A DNA stretch of 39,510 nucleotides, taken from positions 1 through 39,510 of the forward strand of contig JAAEMV010000072.1 in assembly GCA_024225195.1 (NCBI GenBank), written 5' to 3'. The notes beneath the pieces are model-generated. The model worked only from the letters and a program-made list of their open reading frames with translations, was not told the origin of the DNA and made no database searches. The DNA is from Planctomycetaceae bacterium (GTDB lineage Bacteria > Planctomycetota > Planctomycetia > Pirellulales > Pirellulaceae). Positions 7,538-15,834 of this stretch are shown here, piece after piece. Both the position numbers and the translations under genes were made by a program. The stretch's first letter is position 1. Every line of letters starts with the position of its first letter.

Positions 7538-7980
7538 ATTCATTTCCTATCATTCGTGTCATCACGAAGCTATTAATACCTTATATTTTGCTGTTCGGTT
7601 TGTACGTTCAGTTCCACGGAGATTTCGGACCTGGCGGTGGGTTTCAGGCGGGCGTGATTTTCGCAGCGGCGTTAATTTTGTACGGCTTGGTTTATGGTCT
7701 TCCAGCAGTTCATAAAGTTGCGCCGCCGAAGGTGATCGAGAAACTAACCGCGTTAGGGTTGTTGGTTTATGCCGGAACGGGTTTAGCCTGCATGTTGTTA
7801 GGTGGGAATTTCCTGGACTACGATGTGCTTAAGCACGGAATTCTGACAGAAAATCATTTTCTTCCCGAGGGACAGCACCTCGGTATTTTTCTCGTTGAGC
7901 TGGGAGTTGGCATTACTGTCACGGCAGTTATGACGATGATCTTTTATGCCTTCGCTGGTCGAGAGCGGGTGACCTCATGA
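7534..7980 (+). CDS. mrpB: Mrp-type Na+/H+ antiporter subunit B
   Basis: A 148-residue, four-span protein of the MrpB/MnhB family. Diagnostic blocks are LLIPYILLFGLYVQFHGDFGPGGGF at 13-37 (family motif GPGGGFQAG) and PEGQHLGIFLVELGVGITVTA near the end. The ATG at 7534 has AGGAGAG 6 bases upstream and overlaps the upstream stop by 4 bases. The stop in turn overlaps mrpC by 4 bases. MrpB shares a fold with MrpA's C-terminal part and helps form the membrane core of the complex. Confidence 0.92.
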   Translation: MNSFPIIRVITKLLIPYILLFGLYVQFHGDFGPGGGFQAGVIFAAALILYGLVYGLPAVHKVAPPKVIEKLTALGLLVYAGTGLACMLLGGNFLDYDVLKHGILTENHFLPEGQHLGIFLVELGVGITVTAVMTMIFYAFAGRERVTS

Positions 7981-8450
7981 CCGATTTTCTTGGCCTATAT
8001 AATTATTGGATCGTCATTTTCTTGATGATGACCGGTTTCTATATCGTCATCGCTCGCGAAAATTTGATCAAAACAATTATCGGTTTGAATATTTTCCAGA
8101 CGTCAGTGTTCCTGCTCTACATCACCATGGGAAAAGTAACTAATGGAACAGCGCCAATTTTAAAAGGTTCTCACAGTGGTGAGAGCCATGGTGCCGAGGG
8201 TCACGGGGCGGAGAGCCACGGGGCTGAACACGGCCAGGAATTGCACTCAGCGGCCGAGGGGCATCTTGATTCGGGTGTCGAAGCAGTTACCGAGATTTAC
8301 TCTAATCCAATCCCTAGTGTTTTAATGTTGACCGCTATCGTTGTGGGAATTGCGACAACGGCATTGGCTTTGGCACTGGTCGTTCGTATTCGGGAAGAAT
8401 ATGGAACGATTGAAGAGGACGAGATCCTAGAAATGGATCGGAACTCTTGA
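7977..8450 (+). CDS. mrpC: Mrp-type antiporter subunit C (NuoK-like) with a His-rich loop
   Basis: A 157-residue NuoK-like subunit with three membrane spans (about 9-26, 32-52 and 112-138). The family block ENLIKTIIGLNIFQTSVFLL is intact, as is PSVLMLTAIVVGIATTALAL. Between spans two and three sits a long insert (about 60-108) made of HGAE-type repeats with seven histidines (66, 71, 76, 81, 85, 90, 96) and many Glu and Gly residues. Bacillus MrpC has only a short loop here. The insert is encoded by imperfect 15-base repeats at about 8164-8265. MrpC interacts with MrpD and MrpA in the ion-translocating core. A metal- or proton-buffering role for the insert is inference. It overlaps both neighbours by 4 bases. 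Confidence 0.88.
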   Translation: MTDFLGLYNYWIVIFLMMTGFYIVIARENLIKTIIGLNIFQTSVFLLYITMGKVTNGTAPILKGSHSGESHGAEGHGAESHGAEHGQELHSAAEGHLDSGVEAVTEIYSNPIPSVLMLTAIVVGIATTALALALVVRIREEYGTIEEDEILEMDRNS

Positions 8451-9937
8451 TCGAACAACTACCAGTTTTGGTGATCGTCATTCCCTTGATGGCCGCACCA
8501 CTTTTCGTGTTGATTGGCAACCGAAAGCTTGTGCTTTTGTTGACTCAATTAGTTTGCTGGACAGTGTTCGGTATTACGGTGAGTCTGCTATCGAGAATGC
8601 AGTATGGCCCCATTTCCTACGAATTGGGTGGTTGGCCATCGCCTTATGGAATTGTCTACAACGTTGATTACCTGAGCGCATTTGTGATGCTGTTTGTTTC
8701 CGGTTTGGGTGCCATTGTGATCACCTACGCGCCAAAGAGCGTTGAACGGGAGGTGCATCACTCGAAGCATTCGCTTTTTTATGCGTCTTATTTGCTGTGT
8801 ATGACCGGTTTGCTGGGAATGTGTATCACGGGTGATCTTTTCAACGTGTTCGTTTTTCTTGAGATCAGTTCGCTGTCGAGTTATGCACTAATTAGCCTTG
8901 GCAAGACTCGTCGTGCTCCTCTGGCTGCTTTGCATTACCTGATAATTGGAACGGTTGGAGCGACCTTCTTTTTGATCGGTATTGGTTTGCTGTATCAAAT
9001 GACCGGTACGCTCAATATGGCGGACATCGCCAGTCGACTTCAGGCGGTTGAAAGTTCGCGGACGATGTTAGTCGCATTCGCTTTCATGACCGTTGGCCTG
9101 TTTATCAAGATGGCCGTGTTTCCGCTTCACACCTGGTTACCTAACGCTTACACCTACGCGCCGTCGGTCGTCACTTGTTTCATTGCGGCAACGGCGACAA
9201 AAGTTTCTGTCTATGCATTCATTCGCTTGATCTATGTGATTTTCACACCGCAGTTTGCGTTTGAACGATTACCACTTGATTCTGCTTTGATGGCTTTTTC
9301 ATTGGTCGGTATTTTTGTCGCATCGGTGGCAGCGATATATCAGACCAACATCAAGCGACTGCTCGCCTATTCAAGCGTGGCTCAAATTGGCTACATGCTG
9401 CTCGGAATTAGTATGTCCAACGTGGGTGGTTTGACCGCCGGAATCACGCACATGTTTAATCATGCCCTGATCAAAGGTGGATTATTCATGGTGGTTGGTT
9501 GCTTTGCCTTGCGAATCGGTTCATTGAAATTGGAGGATTTGCGTGGTGCTGGAAAAACAATGCCTCTAACCTCATTCGCCTGGGTGGTAGGCGGACTCGG
9601 ATTAATAGGCGTACCAATGACAGCGGGGTTTGTAAGCAAATGGCTGCTTTTGACATCGGCTCTTTCTCTTGAGCTATGGCCAGTCGCCGTGTTAATGCTC
9701 CTGAGTTCTTTATTAGCAGTCGTTTATATCTGGCGGGTCGTCGAGATTTTATATTTTTCACCGGCATCGCATTTAGCTAAAACTGCCAAAGAAGCGCCAA
9801 TGGCAATGTTGATTCCCACCTATATCGTTATTGGATCCACAATCGTATTTGGTTGTTGGACAGTTTACTCGGCTGGAATCGCTCATGCCGCGGCGGAGTC
9901 GTTGCTGGGAATTACTCAAATGGGAGGCGTTCAATGA
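8447..9937 (+). CDS. mrpD: Mrp-type antiporter subunit D, first of three antiporter-like subunits
   Basis: A 496-residue NuoM/MrpD-like proton-conducting membrane protein of about 14 spans. It starts at TTG 8447, overlapping the mrpC stop by 4 bases (TTGA); the next start codon would remove part of the first span. Proposed ion-path residues are kept: the Glu in VFVFLEISSLSSYALISLG, Lys in GLFIKMAVFPLHTWLP, Lys in ATATKVSVYAFIR, the block THMFNHALIKGGLF and Lys in AGFVSKWLLL. The broken-helix motif YSSVAQIGYMLLG is present. Its place directly after mrpC matches MrpD or MbhH. The stop overlaps the next antiporter-like gene by 4 bases. Confidence 0.9.
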   Translation: MIEQLPVLVIVIPLMAAPLFVLIGNRKLVLLLTQLVCWTVFGITVSLLSRMQYGPISYELGGWPSPYGIVYNVDYLSAFVMLFVSGLGAIVITYAPKSVEREVHHSKHSLFYASYLLCMTGLLGMCITGDLFNVFVFLEISSLSSYALISLGKTRRAPLAALHYLIIGTVGATFFLIGIGLLYQMTGTLNMADIASRLQAVESSRTMLVAFAFMTVGLFIKMAVFPLHTWLPNAYTYAPSVVTCFIAATATKVSVYAFIRLIYVIFTPQFAFERLPLDSALMAFSLVGIFVASVAAIYQTNIKRLLAYSSVAQIGYMLLGISMSNVGGLTAGITHMFNHALIKGGLFMVVGCFALRIGSLKLEDLRGAGKTMPLTSFAWVVGGLGLIGVPMTAGFVSKWLLLTSALSLELWPVAVLMLLSSLLAVVYIWRVVEILYFSPASHLAKTAKEAPMAMLIPTYIVIGSTIVFGCWTVYSAGIAHAAAESLLGITQMGGVQ

Positions 9938-11442
9938 CTCCCGAGAATTTAATTTGGATTGCCATGCTGTTGCCTTTGGTGGCAATTGCATTGGTATTTA
10001 TCATTGGTGAAAAATCACCAAACATTCGTGAATCCTGTACCATCGGTATCTCAGTCGCGTTGTTTTGGGTGACAACGCGTCTTGCGGGTTTTGTGTTTTC
10101 CGGTGGAAGACCTTCTTTCAAAATGGGTGAGATGTTACCCGGATTTGAAATTGCTTTTACCGTTGAACCGTTAGGAATGTTGTTTGCTTTGGTGGCATCA
10201 GGTTTATGGATCCTGACAACGGTCTATGCCATTGGTTACATGAGAGGGCATCATGAAAAAAACCAAACTCGGTTTTATGCCTGCTTCGCTTCTGCGATTT
10301 TCGCTGCACTGGCGGCTGCGTTCGCTGCCAATTTATTTACGCTATTCGTAGCTTACGAATTAATGACGATATCGACCTATCCCTTGGTAACTCATCACGG
10401 CGATGAGAAAGCAAAAAAAGGGGGGCGGATCTATTTAGGGATTCTACTGTCAACGTCGGTTGCGTTTTTCATGCTCGCAATCGCCTGGACATGGACAGTA
10501 GCCGGTACGCTTGACTTCACACCCGGAGGCATTCTGGCTCAGCCAAATATCGATGGGAAAATTTCTGATTTCCAACTATCCGTGTTGCTGGGCTTGTTTG
10601 CTTTTGGAATCGGCAAGGCGGCCATAATGCCATTCCACCGCTGGCTTCCAGCGGCGATGGTCGCGCCAACGCCAGTGAGTGCATTGCTTCATGCCGTTGC
10701 CGTCGTGAAAGTTGGCGTGTTCTCAATCTTGAAAGTATCGATTTACATTTTTGGAATCGATTTGATTAGCGAAACGCGGCTTGGAGAAGGCGCGAATCCG
10801 ATCATGATGAGCGACTGGCTGTGTTATCTGGCGGGGGCTACGATTTTATTAGCCTCTCTGGTCGCGATGACGAAAGATAACTTAAAAGCCCGGCTCGCCT
10901 ATTCCACCGTTAGCCAGCTGGCCTACATTACGCTCGGTGCTGCGTTAGCAACTTCCGATAGTGTGATTGGCGGAGGAATGCATATAGCGATGCATGCGGT
11001 CGGTAAAATCACATTGTTTTTCTGTGCGGGTGCGATTTATGTCGGCGCTCACAAGACCAATATTAGTGACATGCGTGGGCTTGGCAGGGCGATGCCGTTA
11101 ACGATGGGTGCTTTTCTGCTCGCAACCTTGAGTATTATTGGTTTACCTCCGGGCGGAGGAGCGTGGAGTAAATGGTTCCTGGCATTGGGAACTGTTCAGA
11201 CTGGACATTTTTGGTTGTTAGCGGCACTGATGGTCAGTTCTCTGCTCAATATTGCCTACCTGATCCCCATTCCCATCCGGGCATTTATGACACCGGCTGG
11301 CGAAGCTCCAATGAAATTCAAGGAAGCGCCGATGATGTGTGTGGTGCCTCTGTGCATCACTGCTGTTGGGAGTGTCGTGCTCTTCTTTTTTGGTAATGAA
11401 ATTTATGATGTTCTGTTGCCAATCGCGACTAGTGCTCGATGA
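9934..11442 (+). CDS. Second antiporter-like (NuoM/MrpD-type) subunit
   Basis: A 502-residue, about 14-span protein of the proton-conducting membrane transporter family. I chose ATG 9934 because GGGAGG lies 6 bases upstream and the start overlaps the mrpD stop (ATGA); an earlier in-frame ATG at 9853 lies within mrpD and would add 27 polar residues. Key residues are intact: Glu in FTLFVAYELMTISTYPLV, Lys in FGIGKAAIMPFHRWLPAAM, Lys in AVAVVKVGVFSILK, His in MHIAMHAVGKITLFF and Lys in GAWSKWFLAL. It is more diverged from MrpD than the 8447 gene. Whether it replaces the NuoL-like half of MrpA or adds a further ion path cannot be read from sequence. Confidence 0.85.
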   Translation: MTPENLIWIAMLLPLVAIALVFIIGEKSPNIRESCTIGISVALFWVTTRLAGFVFSGGRPSFKMGEMLPGFEIAFTVEPLGMLFALVASGLWILTTVYAIGYMRGHHEKNQTRFYACFASAIFAALAAAFAANLFTLFVAYELMTISTYPLVTHHGDEKAKKGGRIYLGILLSTSVAFFMLAIAWTWTVAGTLDFTPGGILAQPNIDGKISDFQLSVLLGLFAFGIGKAAIMPFHRWLPAAMVAPTPVSALLHAVAVVKVGVFSILKVSIYIFGIDLISETRLGEGANPIMMSDWLCYLAGATILLASLVAMTKDNLKARLAYSTVSQLAYITLGAALATSDSVIGGGMHIAMHAVGKITLFFCAGAIYVGAHKTNISDMRGLGRAMPLTMGAFLLATLSIIGLPPGGGAWSKWFLALGTVQTGHFWLLAALMVSSLLNIAYLIPIPIRAFMTPAGEAPMKFKEAPMMCVVPLCITAVGSVVLFFFGNEIYDVLLPIATSAR

Positions 11443-11482
11443 TCCGTATTCACTTGACGCCGCAAATTGATAGCTGCAAATA

Positions 11483-11887
11483 ATGAAAACTGAAGATGAC
11501 AACTCGAAAGGCGACGACTCCAGCGGCGATGCTAGTTGGCTGGAACGTAATGTCAATGTCGTGATTGCGGCCCTCGTTATTGCATGTATCGGTTCCTTGG
11601 TTGCCCAACTTTTATGGGCACCTTTGTTTGCGGACAGGCATGGCGAAGCCTCGCACGTCGAAGCTTCGCATGATGATGGCTCTCATGATGAAACATCGCA
11701 CGATGAACATGCGCATGATGAAGTTTCCCATGACGGGGCTTCTCATTTGCACCCAGCTGAATTTGCGGTCGAAGAGGTGTTTGGATTCGAGGCAATGTTT
11801 GGTTTTGCTGCGTTTGTCGCGGTCGTATTTTTAGGAACAGGTTTGCGTTTGATCATTATGCGAGATGAGGATTATTATGATTCATAA
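11483..11887 (+). CDS. Small His-rich two-span membrane protein in the Mrp operon
   Basis: A 134-residue protein with an acidic N-terminus, a membrane span at about 26-47 (VNVVIAALVIACIGSLVAQL), a loop from about 51 to 95, and a second span at about 104-125. The loop carries ten histidines (53, 58, 63, 68, 73, 76, 78, 83, 88, 90) in SHDE/SHDD-type repeats. I know no family for it. It lies between two antiporter-like genes and overlaps the next by 11 bases, so it is very likely part of the complex or its assembly. Loop composition (His, Asp, Glu) resembles the insert in MrpC at 7977-8450, suggesting a common role such as metal binding or proton collection. That role is inferred. Confidence 0.75.
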   Translation: MKTEDDNSKGDDSSGDASWLERNVNVVIAALVIACIGSLVAQLLWAPLFADRHGEASHVEASHDDGSHDETSHDEHAHDEVSHDGASHLHPAEFAVEEVFGFEAMFGFAAFVAVVFLGTGLRLIIMRDEDYYDS

Positions 11888-13601
11888 TCTTCCTCCAGGA
11901 CTGATCATGGTTCTCGGCGCGTTGTTGCTGCCGTTTTTGGGACAACGCTTAAGTGCGTGGGGAGCGCTGGTTTTATCCAGTTTGAGTCTGGTTGCCTTTT
12001 GGACGACTCCCGATTTCCACGCCGTAACATTGAATTTATTCGGTCAAGATTTAAACATCGTCCGAATCGATCGGTGGAGCTGGATTTTTGGTCTAGTGTT
12101 TCACTTGGCCGCGATTACTGCTTCTATTTACGCGCTGCATGTGAAGGATACGAAACAACATGTTGCGGGGATGATTTATGCGGGTAGCGCGATTGCGGCC
12201 TGCTGTGCTGGCGACCTGATCACGCTCTTTGTGTGTTGGGAGCTGACGGCAGTATCGAGTGTCTTTTTAATCTGGGCTAACGGAACTGAAACGGCCTATC
12301 GATCGGGAATGCGTTACTTGATTATTCAGGTCACGTCCGGAGTCCTGCTGTTATCCGGGGCTATTATTCACTACCAACAAACAGGTTCATTGGTATTTGA
12401 GAACTTTCTGGGATTAGAACCGGGACAACGTGGTGCGATCGGCGATTTGGAATTTGGTCCGCTGTTAATTCTGATTGCGTTTGGAATTAAGGGAGCCTTT
12501 CCGCTGCTCCATAACTGGCTGCAGGATTCCTATCCCAACGGAACAGCCACTGGGACCGTATTTTTAAGTGCGTTTACGACGAAGCTGGCGATATATTCCC
12601 TCGCTCGCGGGTTTGCGGGCTTGGAGGAGTTGATCTGGATTGGCTGTGCAATGACGCTCTTTCCGATCGTATTTGCCGTAATTGAGAATGATCTTCGCAG
12701 AGTGTTGGCCTACAGTCTCAACAATCAGCTTGGCTTTATGGTTGTCGGGATTGGCATCGGCACAGAGTTGGCACTCAATGGAACAGCCGCTCATGCTTTT
12801 TGTCACATCATTTATAAGTCACTTTTGTTCATGTCGATGGGGGCGGTTTTGCATCGCGTGGGTACCACCAAAGCGACGGAGCTGGGGGGCCTTCACAAAT
12901 CAATGCCGCTCACCACGGTGTTTTGCATGATCGGTGGCGGAGCAATTGCGGGATTCCCGTTGCTTAGCGGATTTGTGAGTAAATCAATGATCATCTCAGC
13001 GGCTGGTCATGAGCAAATGTTCTCGGTATGGATCATCTTGCTAATTGCTTCAGCGGGTGTGATGGAGCACTCTGGAATCAAGATACCATTCTTTGCATTT
13101 TTTGCTCATGACTCAGGTAAGCGAGTCAAAGAGGCGCCATGGAATATGTTAACAGCGATGGCGATTGCGTCTTTCTGCTGCATTGCAATCGGTGTCTATT
13201 ACCAACCGCTTTACGATATGCTTCCCTTTGAAACGCATTACGAACCGTATACAGCGGCGCACGTTATTATGCAGTTCCAGTTGTTGTTATTCGCGGCGCT
13301 CGCCTTTGTGTTTCTGATGAAAGCCAATCTTTATCCCGCGGAAATACGATCGACCAATCTCGATACTGATTGGGTCTATCGACGATTGTTGCCGCGATTG
13401 ATTGCTCACATCGGAAAACTTGTTCGGCTGATTGATTCGATGTTCCGAGTTGCTTGTCTGGCGATGATCAAGCAATTTCTAAATTGGCTTTCAAAATCAT
13501 GTAGTGCTCAAGGCTGGCTAGGCAGCACTTGGTCGACCAGTTCGATGGCGTTTTGGGCCGCCGTTTTGCTTGGCGTATTTTTGATTCTCTACTATCTCTA
13601 A
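11877..13601 (+). CDS. Third antiporter-like (NuoL/MrpA-N/MrpD-type) subunit
   Basis: A 574-residue protein started at ATG 11877, which has GAGG six bases upstream; an ATG at 11865 has no such site. About 14 core spans carry the expected charged residues: Glu in ITLFVCWELTAVSSVFL, Lys in FGIKGAFPLLHNWLQ, Lys in AFTTKLAIYSLARG, the His/Lys block HAFCHIIYKSLLF and Lys in SGFVSKSMIISAA. A C-terminal extension (about 475-574) has a basic amphipathic stretch (RRLLPRLIAHIGKLVRLIDS) and a last span, WAAVLLGVFLILYYL. The extension recalls the lateral helix of NuoL-like subunits, which I infer from position only. It is the last gene of the operon, before the terminator at 13636. Confidence 0.85.
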   Translation: MIHNLPPGLIMVLGALLLPFLGQRLSAWGALVLSSLSLVAFWTTPDFHAVTLNLFGQDLNIVRIDRWSWIFGLVFHLAAITASIYALHVKDTKQHVAGMIYAGSAIAACCAGDLITLFVCWELTAVSSVFLIWANGTETAYRSGMRYLIIQVTSGVLLLSGAIIHYQQTGSLVFENFLGLEPGQRGAIGDLEFGPLLILIAFGIKGAFPLLHNWLQDSYPNGTATGTVFLSAFTTKLAIYSLARGFAGLEELIWIGCAMTLFPIVFAVIENDLRRVLAYSLNNQLGFMVVGIGIGTELALNGTAAHAFCHIIYKSLLFMSMGAVLHRVGTTKATELGGLHKSMPLTTVFCMIGGGAIAGFPLLSGFVSKSMIISAAGHEQMFSVWIILLIASAGVMEHSGIKIPFFAFFAHDSGKRVKEAPWNMLTAMAIASFCCIAIGVYYQPLYDMLPFETHYEPYTAAHVIMQFQLLLFAALAFVFLMKANLYPAEIRSTNLDTDWVYRRLLPRLIAHIGKLVRLIDSMFRVACLAMIKQFLNWLSKSCSAQGWLGSTWSTSSMAFWAAVLLGVFLILYYL

Positions 13602-13928
13602 ATTTATGCCTGCGGGGTGAAAATTGGTTCATCGACACGGTGGGGCCGTGGTTTTTGGTTCACAATCGTAAAAGAGATGGTTGCTGAAATCAAAAAACCA
13701 ATACTTTCTCTGACGGAATTTAGTTCGATAGATTGGAGATATGAGGTGACTTGATTACGCTGATACAGGATGATAACAGGACAAGTAGGGCCTTGTTTTC
13801 ATCATTGTGCGTGAATCGGAACGGGTTACACTAAGCAAACTCCTTGGTAGCTTTGTTTCCAATGATTAAAAATGGCAAGATTGCTGTTTGGGAAACGAGA
13901 TGATTGATTCTGGAAAATATGCGAGCTA
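13602..13928 (+). other. Intergenic region after the Mrp operon
   Basis: No coding frame is convincing in this 327-base gap. It contains the terminator at 13636-13656. The remainder (13660-13928) should hold the promoter of the membrane protein gene at 13929, but I see no motif strong enough to name. Confidence 0.5.
13636..13656 (+). terminator. Rho-independent terminator of the Mrp operon
   Basis: CACGG (13636-13640) and CCGTG (13646-13650) form a GC-rich 5-bp stem with the loop TGGGG, followed by G and then TTTTT (13652-13656). It begins 34 bases after the stop codon of the last Mrp gene. The stem is short but the T-run and location fit. Confidence 0.6.
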
Positions 13929-15470
13929 ATGGACACCTTTCCATTTATCTATGTCAGAGTAGCGCCGTCGACGTGGGCATACCTTTCGTCGCTTTTGATG
14001 CTTGCGCTGTTTTTCAAGTTTAATCGTTTCTGGAGTGTTCGCAATTTCGATCTCTGCCTGATTATCTTATTGGCACCCGGTCTGTTGTTAATCGAGGGTG
14101 GCCGACAGTGGGAAGCTCAGAATAAATCAGTAGCAGTTTCAGCAAGTGATTTAGCTCAATCGCCGGAAAAGAATATTCCACCTTCAGGCTCGCAGTTGTC
14201 CGATGATTCGGAGTTGGAAACAGCGAATCCTCAAGATCAAGAATTGCCCGGGGGTGAACAGAAGGGCGCTGGTGAAAAAGAATTAAACCTAGATAGCAAG
14301 GGAGTGGTCTGGCAGCGACTTGGCTATTATTGGCTATTCTCAATTGGCGGATTAATTTTGATTCGAATGTTGATCGATCCAAGTTTGACACGTCGACCGC
14401 AGTTGGAACCCAACCTGGCAATCGGCGGGATGGTCTTTTTCGGATTTAGTTTAATGATGTTTTTGTTCGCCAATATTGCGATTTCAGAACCGACCAATGA
14501 AGATCTTAGCGGGTCTCGAAATGCGGTGAAATTATTGCAACGAAAGGCTGTCGATGCGGATGAGAAAGAGCAGTTAATACGGAGAGGCCCCGGTTACACG
14601 CTCTTCAATTTATTTCCGATCATCCCGTCATTTGAAAGCGGAGATGCGATTCTTAAGACGAATCCAGACACTCAGGAATTGACGGACATGTCGCGGTATA
14701 TCATTGCCGCCAAATCGTTGGCGATTGCAAGCCAGGTACTGATTGTTTTGGGCCTCGTGCTGTTCTGTTATTTTAACTACAACAATTTTAAAGTAGGCGT
14801 TGGGATTTCAACGATCTATTTAATGCTGCCCTACACTTCCATGTACACCGGCTATGTGCTGCATGTCCTGCCTGCGGCTTTGATTTTGTGGGCAATTGTT
14901 AGTTTTCGGCGACCGTGGATCGCGGGAATCTTGTTTGGATTAGCAACCAGCGTATCGTATTATCCAATCTTTTTATTGCCACTTTGGATCAGTTTCTACT
15001 GGGAACGTGGTCGTTGGCGATTTATCGTTGGCTCACTAATTTCCATTCTGATTTGCATTGGTGTTTTGCTATTCACTTCCACCACGCTGTTGGCATTTTG
15101 GGGCCAACTGCAGGTGATGTTTGGTTTTTGGTTTCCACGAATGGATGGGCTTCAGGGAATTTGGGCTTTGGGTTGGAGTAATTGGTGGAGGCTGCCATTG
15201 CTTGTTGCCTTCGTTCTGTTCTGTATTTCGTTTGTGGCGTGGCCATCGCAAAAGAACATTGGAACTTTGGTGGGTTACAGCGCAGCGGTCATGTTGGCAG
15301 TCCAATATTGGCATGGGTTCTCCGGCGGTGTTTATATGGCTTGGTACCTTCCGATGGTCTTGCTAATTTTCTTCCGGCCAAATCTTGATGGCCGAACTGC
15401 TCAAATGGAAGTCGGTGAAATAAGACGTCGGCAAAAAGAAACAGCCGAAGATCTTTTGCCATCCTCCTAA
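13929..15470 (+). CDS. Polytopic membrane protein, possibly a GT-C-type glycosyltransferase
   Basis: A 513-residue protein with roughly ten to eleven membrane spans. After two N-terminal spans there is a hydrophilic insert (about 57-120) rich in Ser, Glu and Gln, then further spans. The second half contains GYVLHVLPAALILWAIVSFRR, SVSYYPIFLLPLWISFYW and GVYMAWYLPMVLLIFF. Alternating spans with short loops and aromatic boundaries resemble GT-C glycosyltransferases such as the GT87/DUF2029 group, but I cannot locate the acidic motif expected in the first exported loop, so this is only a suggestion. A Glu-rich tail ends the protein. It stands alone between a terminator and a hairpin-rich intergenic region. 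Confidence 0.7.
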   Translation: MDTFPFIYVRVAPSTWAYLSSLLMLALFFKFNRFWSVRNFDLCLIILLAPGLLLIEGGRQWEAQNKSVAVSASDLAQSPEKNIPPSGSQLSDDSELETANPQDQELPGGEQKGAGEKELNLDSKGVVWQRLGYYWLFSIGGLILIRMLIDPSLTRRPQLEPNLAIGGMVFFGFSLMMFLFANIAISEPTNEDLSGSRNAVKLLQRKAVDADEKEQLIRRGPGYTLFNLFPIIPSFESGDAILKTNPDTQELTDMSRYIIAAKSLAIASQVLIVLGLVLFCYFNYNNFKVGVGISTIYLMLPYTSMYTGYVLHVLPAALILWAIVSFRRPWIAGILFGLATSVSYYPIFLLPLWISFYWERGRWRFIVGSLISILICIGVLLFTSTTLLAFWGQLQVMFGFWFPRMDGLQGIWALGWSNWWRLPLLVAFVLFCISFVAWPSQKNIGTLVGYSAAVMLAVQYWHGFSGGVYMAWYLPMVLLIFFRPNLDGRTAQMEVGEIRRRQKETAEDLLPSS

Positions 15471-15834
15471 GTAATCTTTTGATTAATTCAATGCCGAGTT
15501 GCCCGATGAAAGATTTCGTTCCCTAACGGACAGAGTCTGGTTTGTTCCGCGAGTCTCGGTGCCCAAAGTTTAATCGGCGGGGTCTGATTAGGCCGAATAA
15601 ATTGATTGGCACTATCAACTCCGTCGAGTTCGGAGTCGATTGTCTTGCGACAATCGGTATTCACGCCAAAAAGTGACTGGAATAAGAATCATTCGTGATT
15701 GCTCTGGCTTATTACCGATTACAGATGAAGAGCCTCATTAAGGTGAGAGAAGAACCTCAACGGTTTTCCCGAGCTTCTGACTTTTCCCCTTTGGACTTTT
15801 CCCAAAAGCGATTCCCGAATCAACCAGTGGTGTT
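15471..15834 (+). other. Hairpin-rich intergenic region
   Basis: This 364-base gap carries no plausible gene. Its middle part (15574-15713) holds four consecutive inverted repeats, described separately. The remainder up to 15834 contains several pyrimidine-rich blocks (CTTTTCCCCTTT and TTTTCCCAAAAG) just before the ATG of the EEP-fold gene, and no clear ribosome-binding site. Confidence 0.5.
15574..15713 (+). ncRNA. Candidate structured RNA or leader with four tandem hairpins
   Basis: Four inverted repeats lie in a row. (1) TCGGC 15574-15578 pairs with GCCGA 15592-15596. (2) ACTCCG 15618-15623 pairs with CGGAGT 15631-15636. (3) CGATTGTC 15637-15644 pairs with GACAATCG 15649-15656 around a TTGC loop and abuts stem 2 without a gap, so the two can stack. 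(4) AATAAG 15681-15686 pairs with CTTATT 15708-15713 and encloses AATCA-TTCG-TGATT (15687-15700), leaving a 7-base bulge. No T-run follows any stem, so these are not simple terminators. The strand is unknown, because the pairings work on both. I cannot assign a known RNA family. Confidence 0.35.

Noticed and set aside
8160-8270. Short direct repeats that could suggest a CRISPR or satellite array
   Set aside because: They are in-frame codon repeats encoding HGAE units of MrpC; there are no spacers of uniform length.
9853-9933. Upstream start for the second antiporter-like subunit
   Set aside because: It lies inside mrpD, adds 27 polar residues before the first span, and ATG 9934 has a strong GGGAGG site and the usual ATGA coupling.
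11640-11760. Direct repeats in the 134-residue protein gene
   Set aside because: They encode the SHDE loop in frame and are explained by protein low complexity.
15637-15656. Intrinsic terminator for the 13929 gene
   Set aside because: The stem is strong but no T-run follows on either strand.
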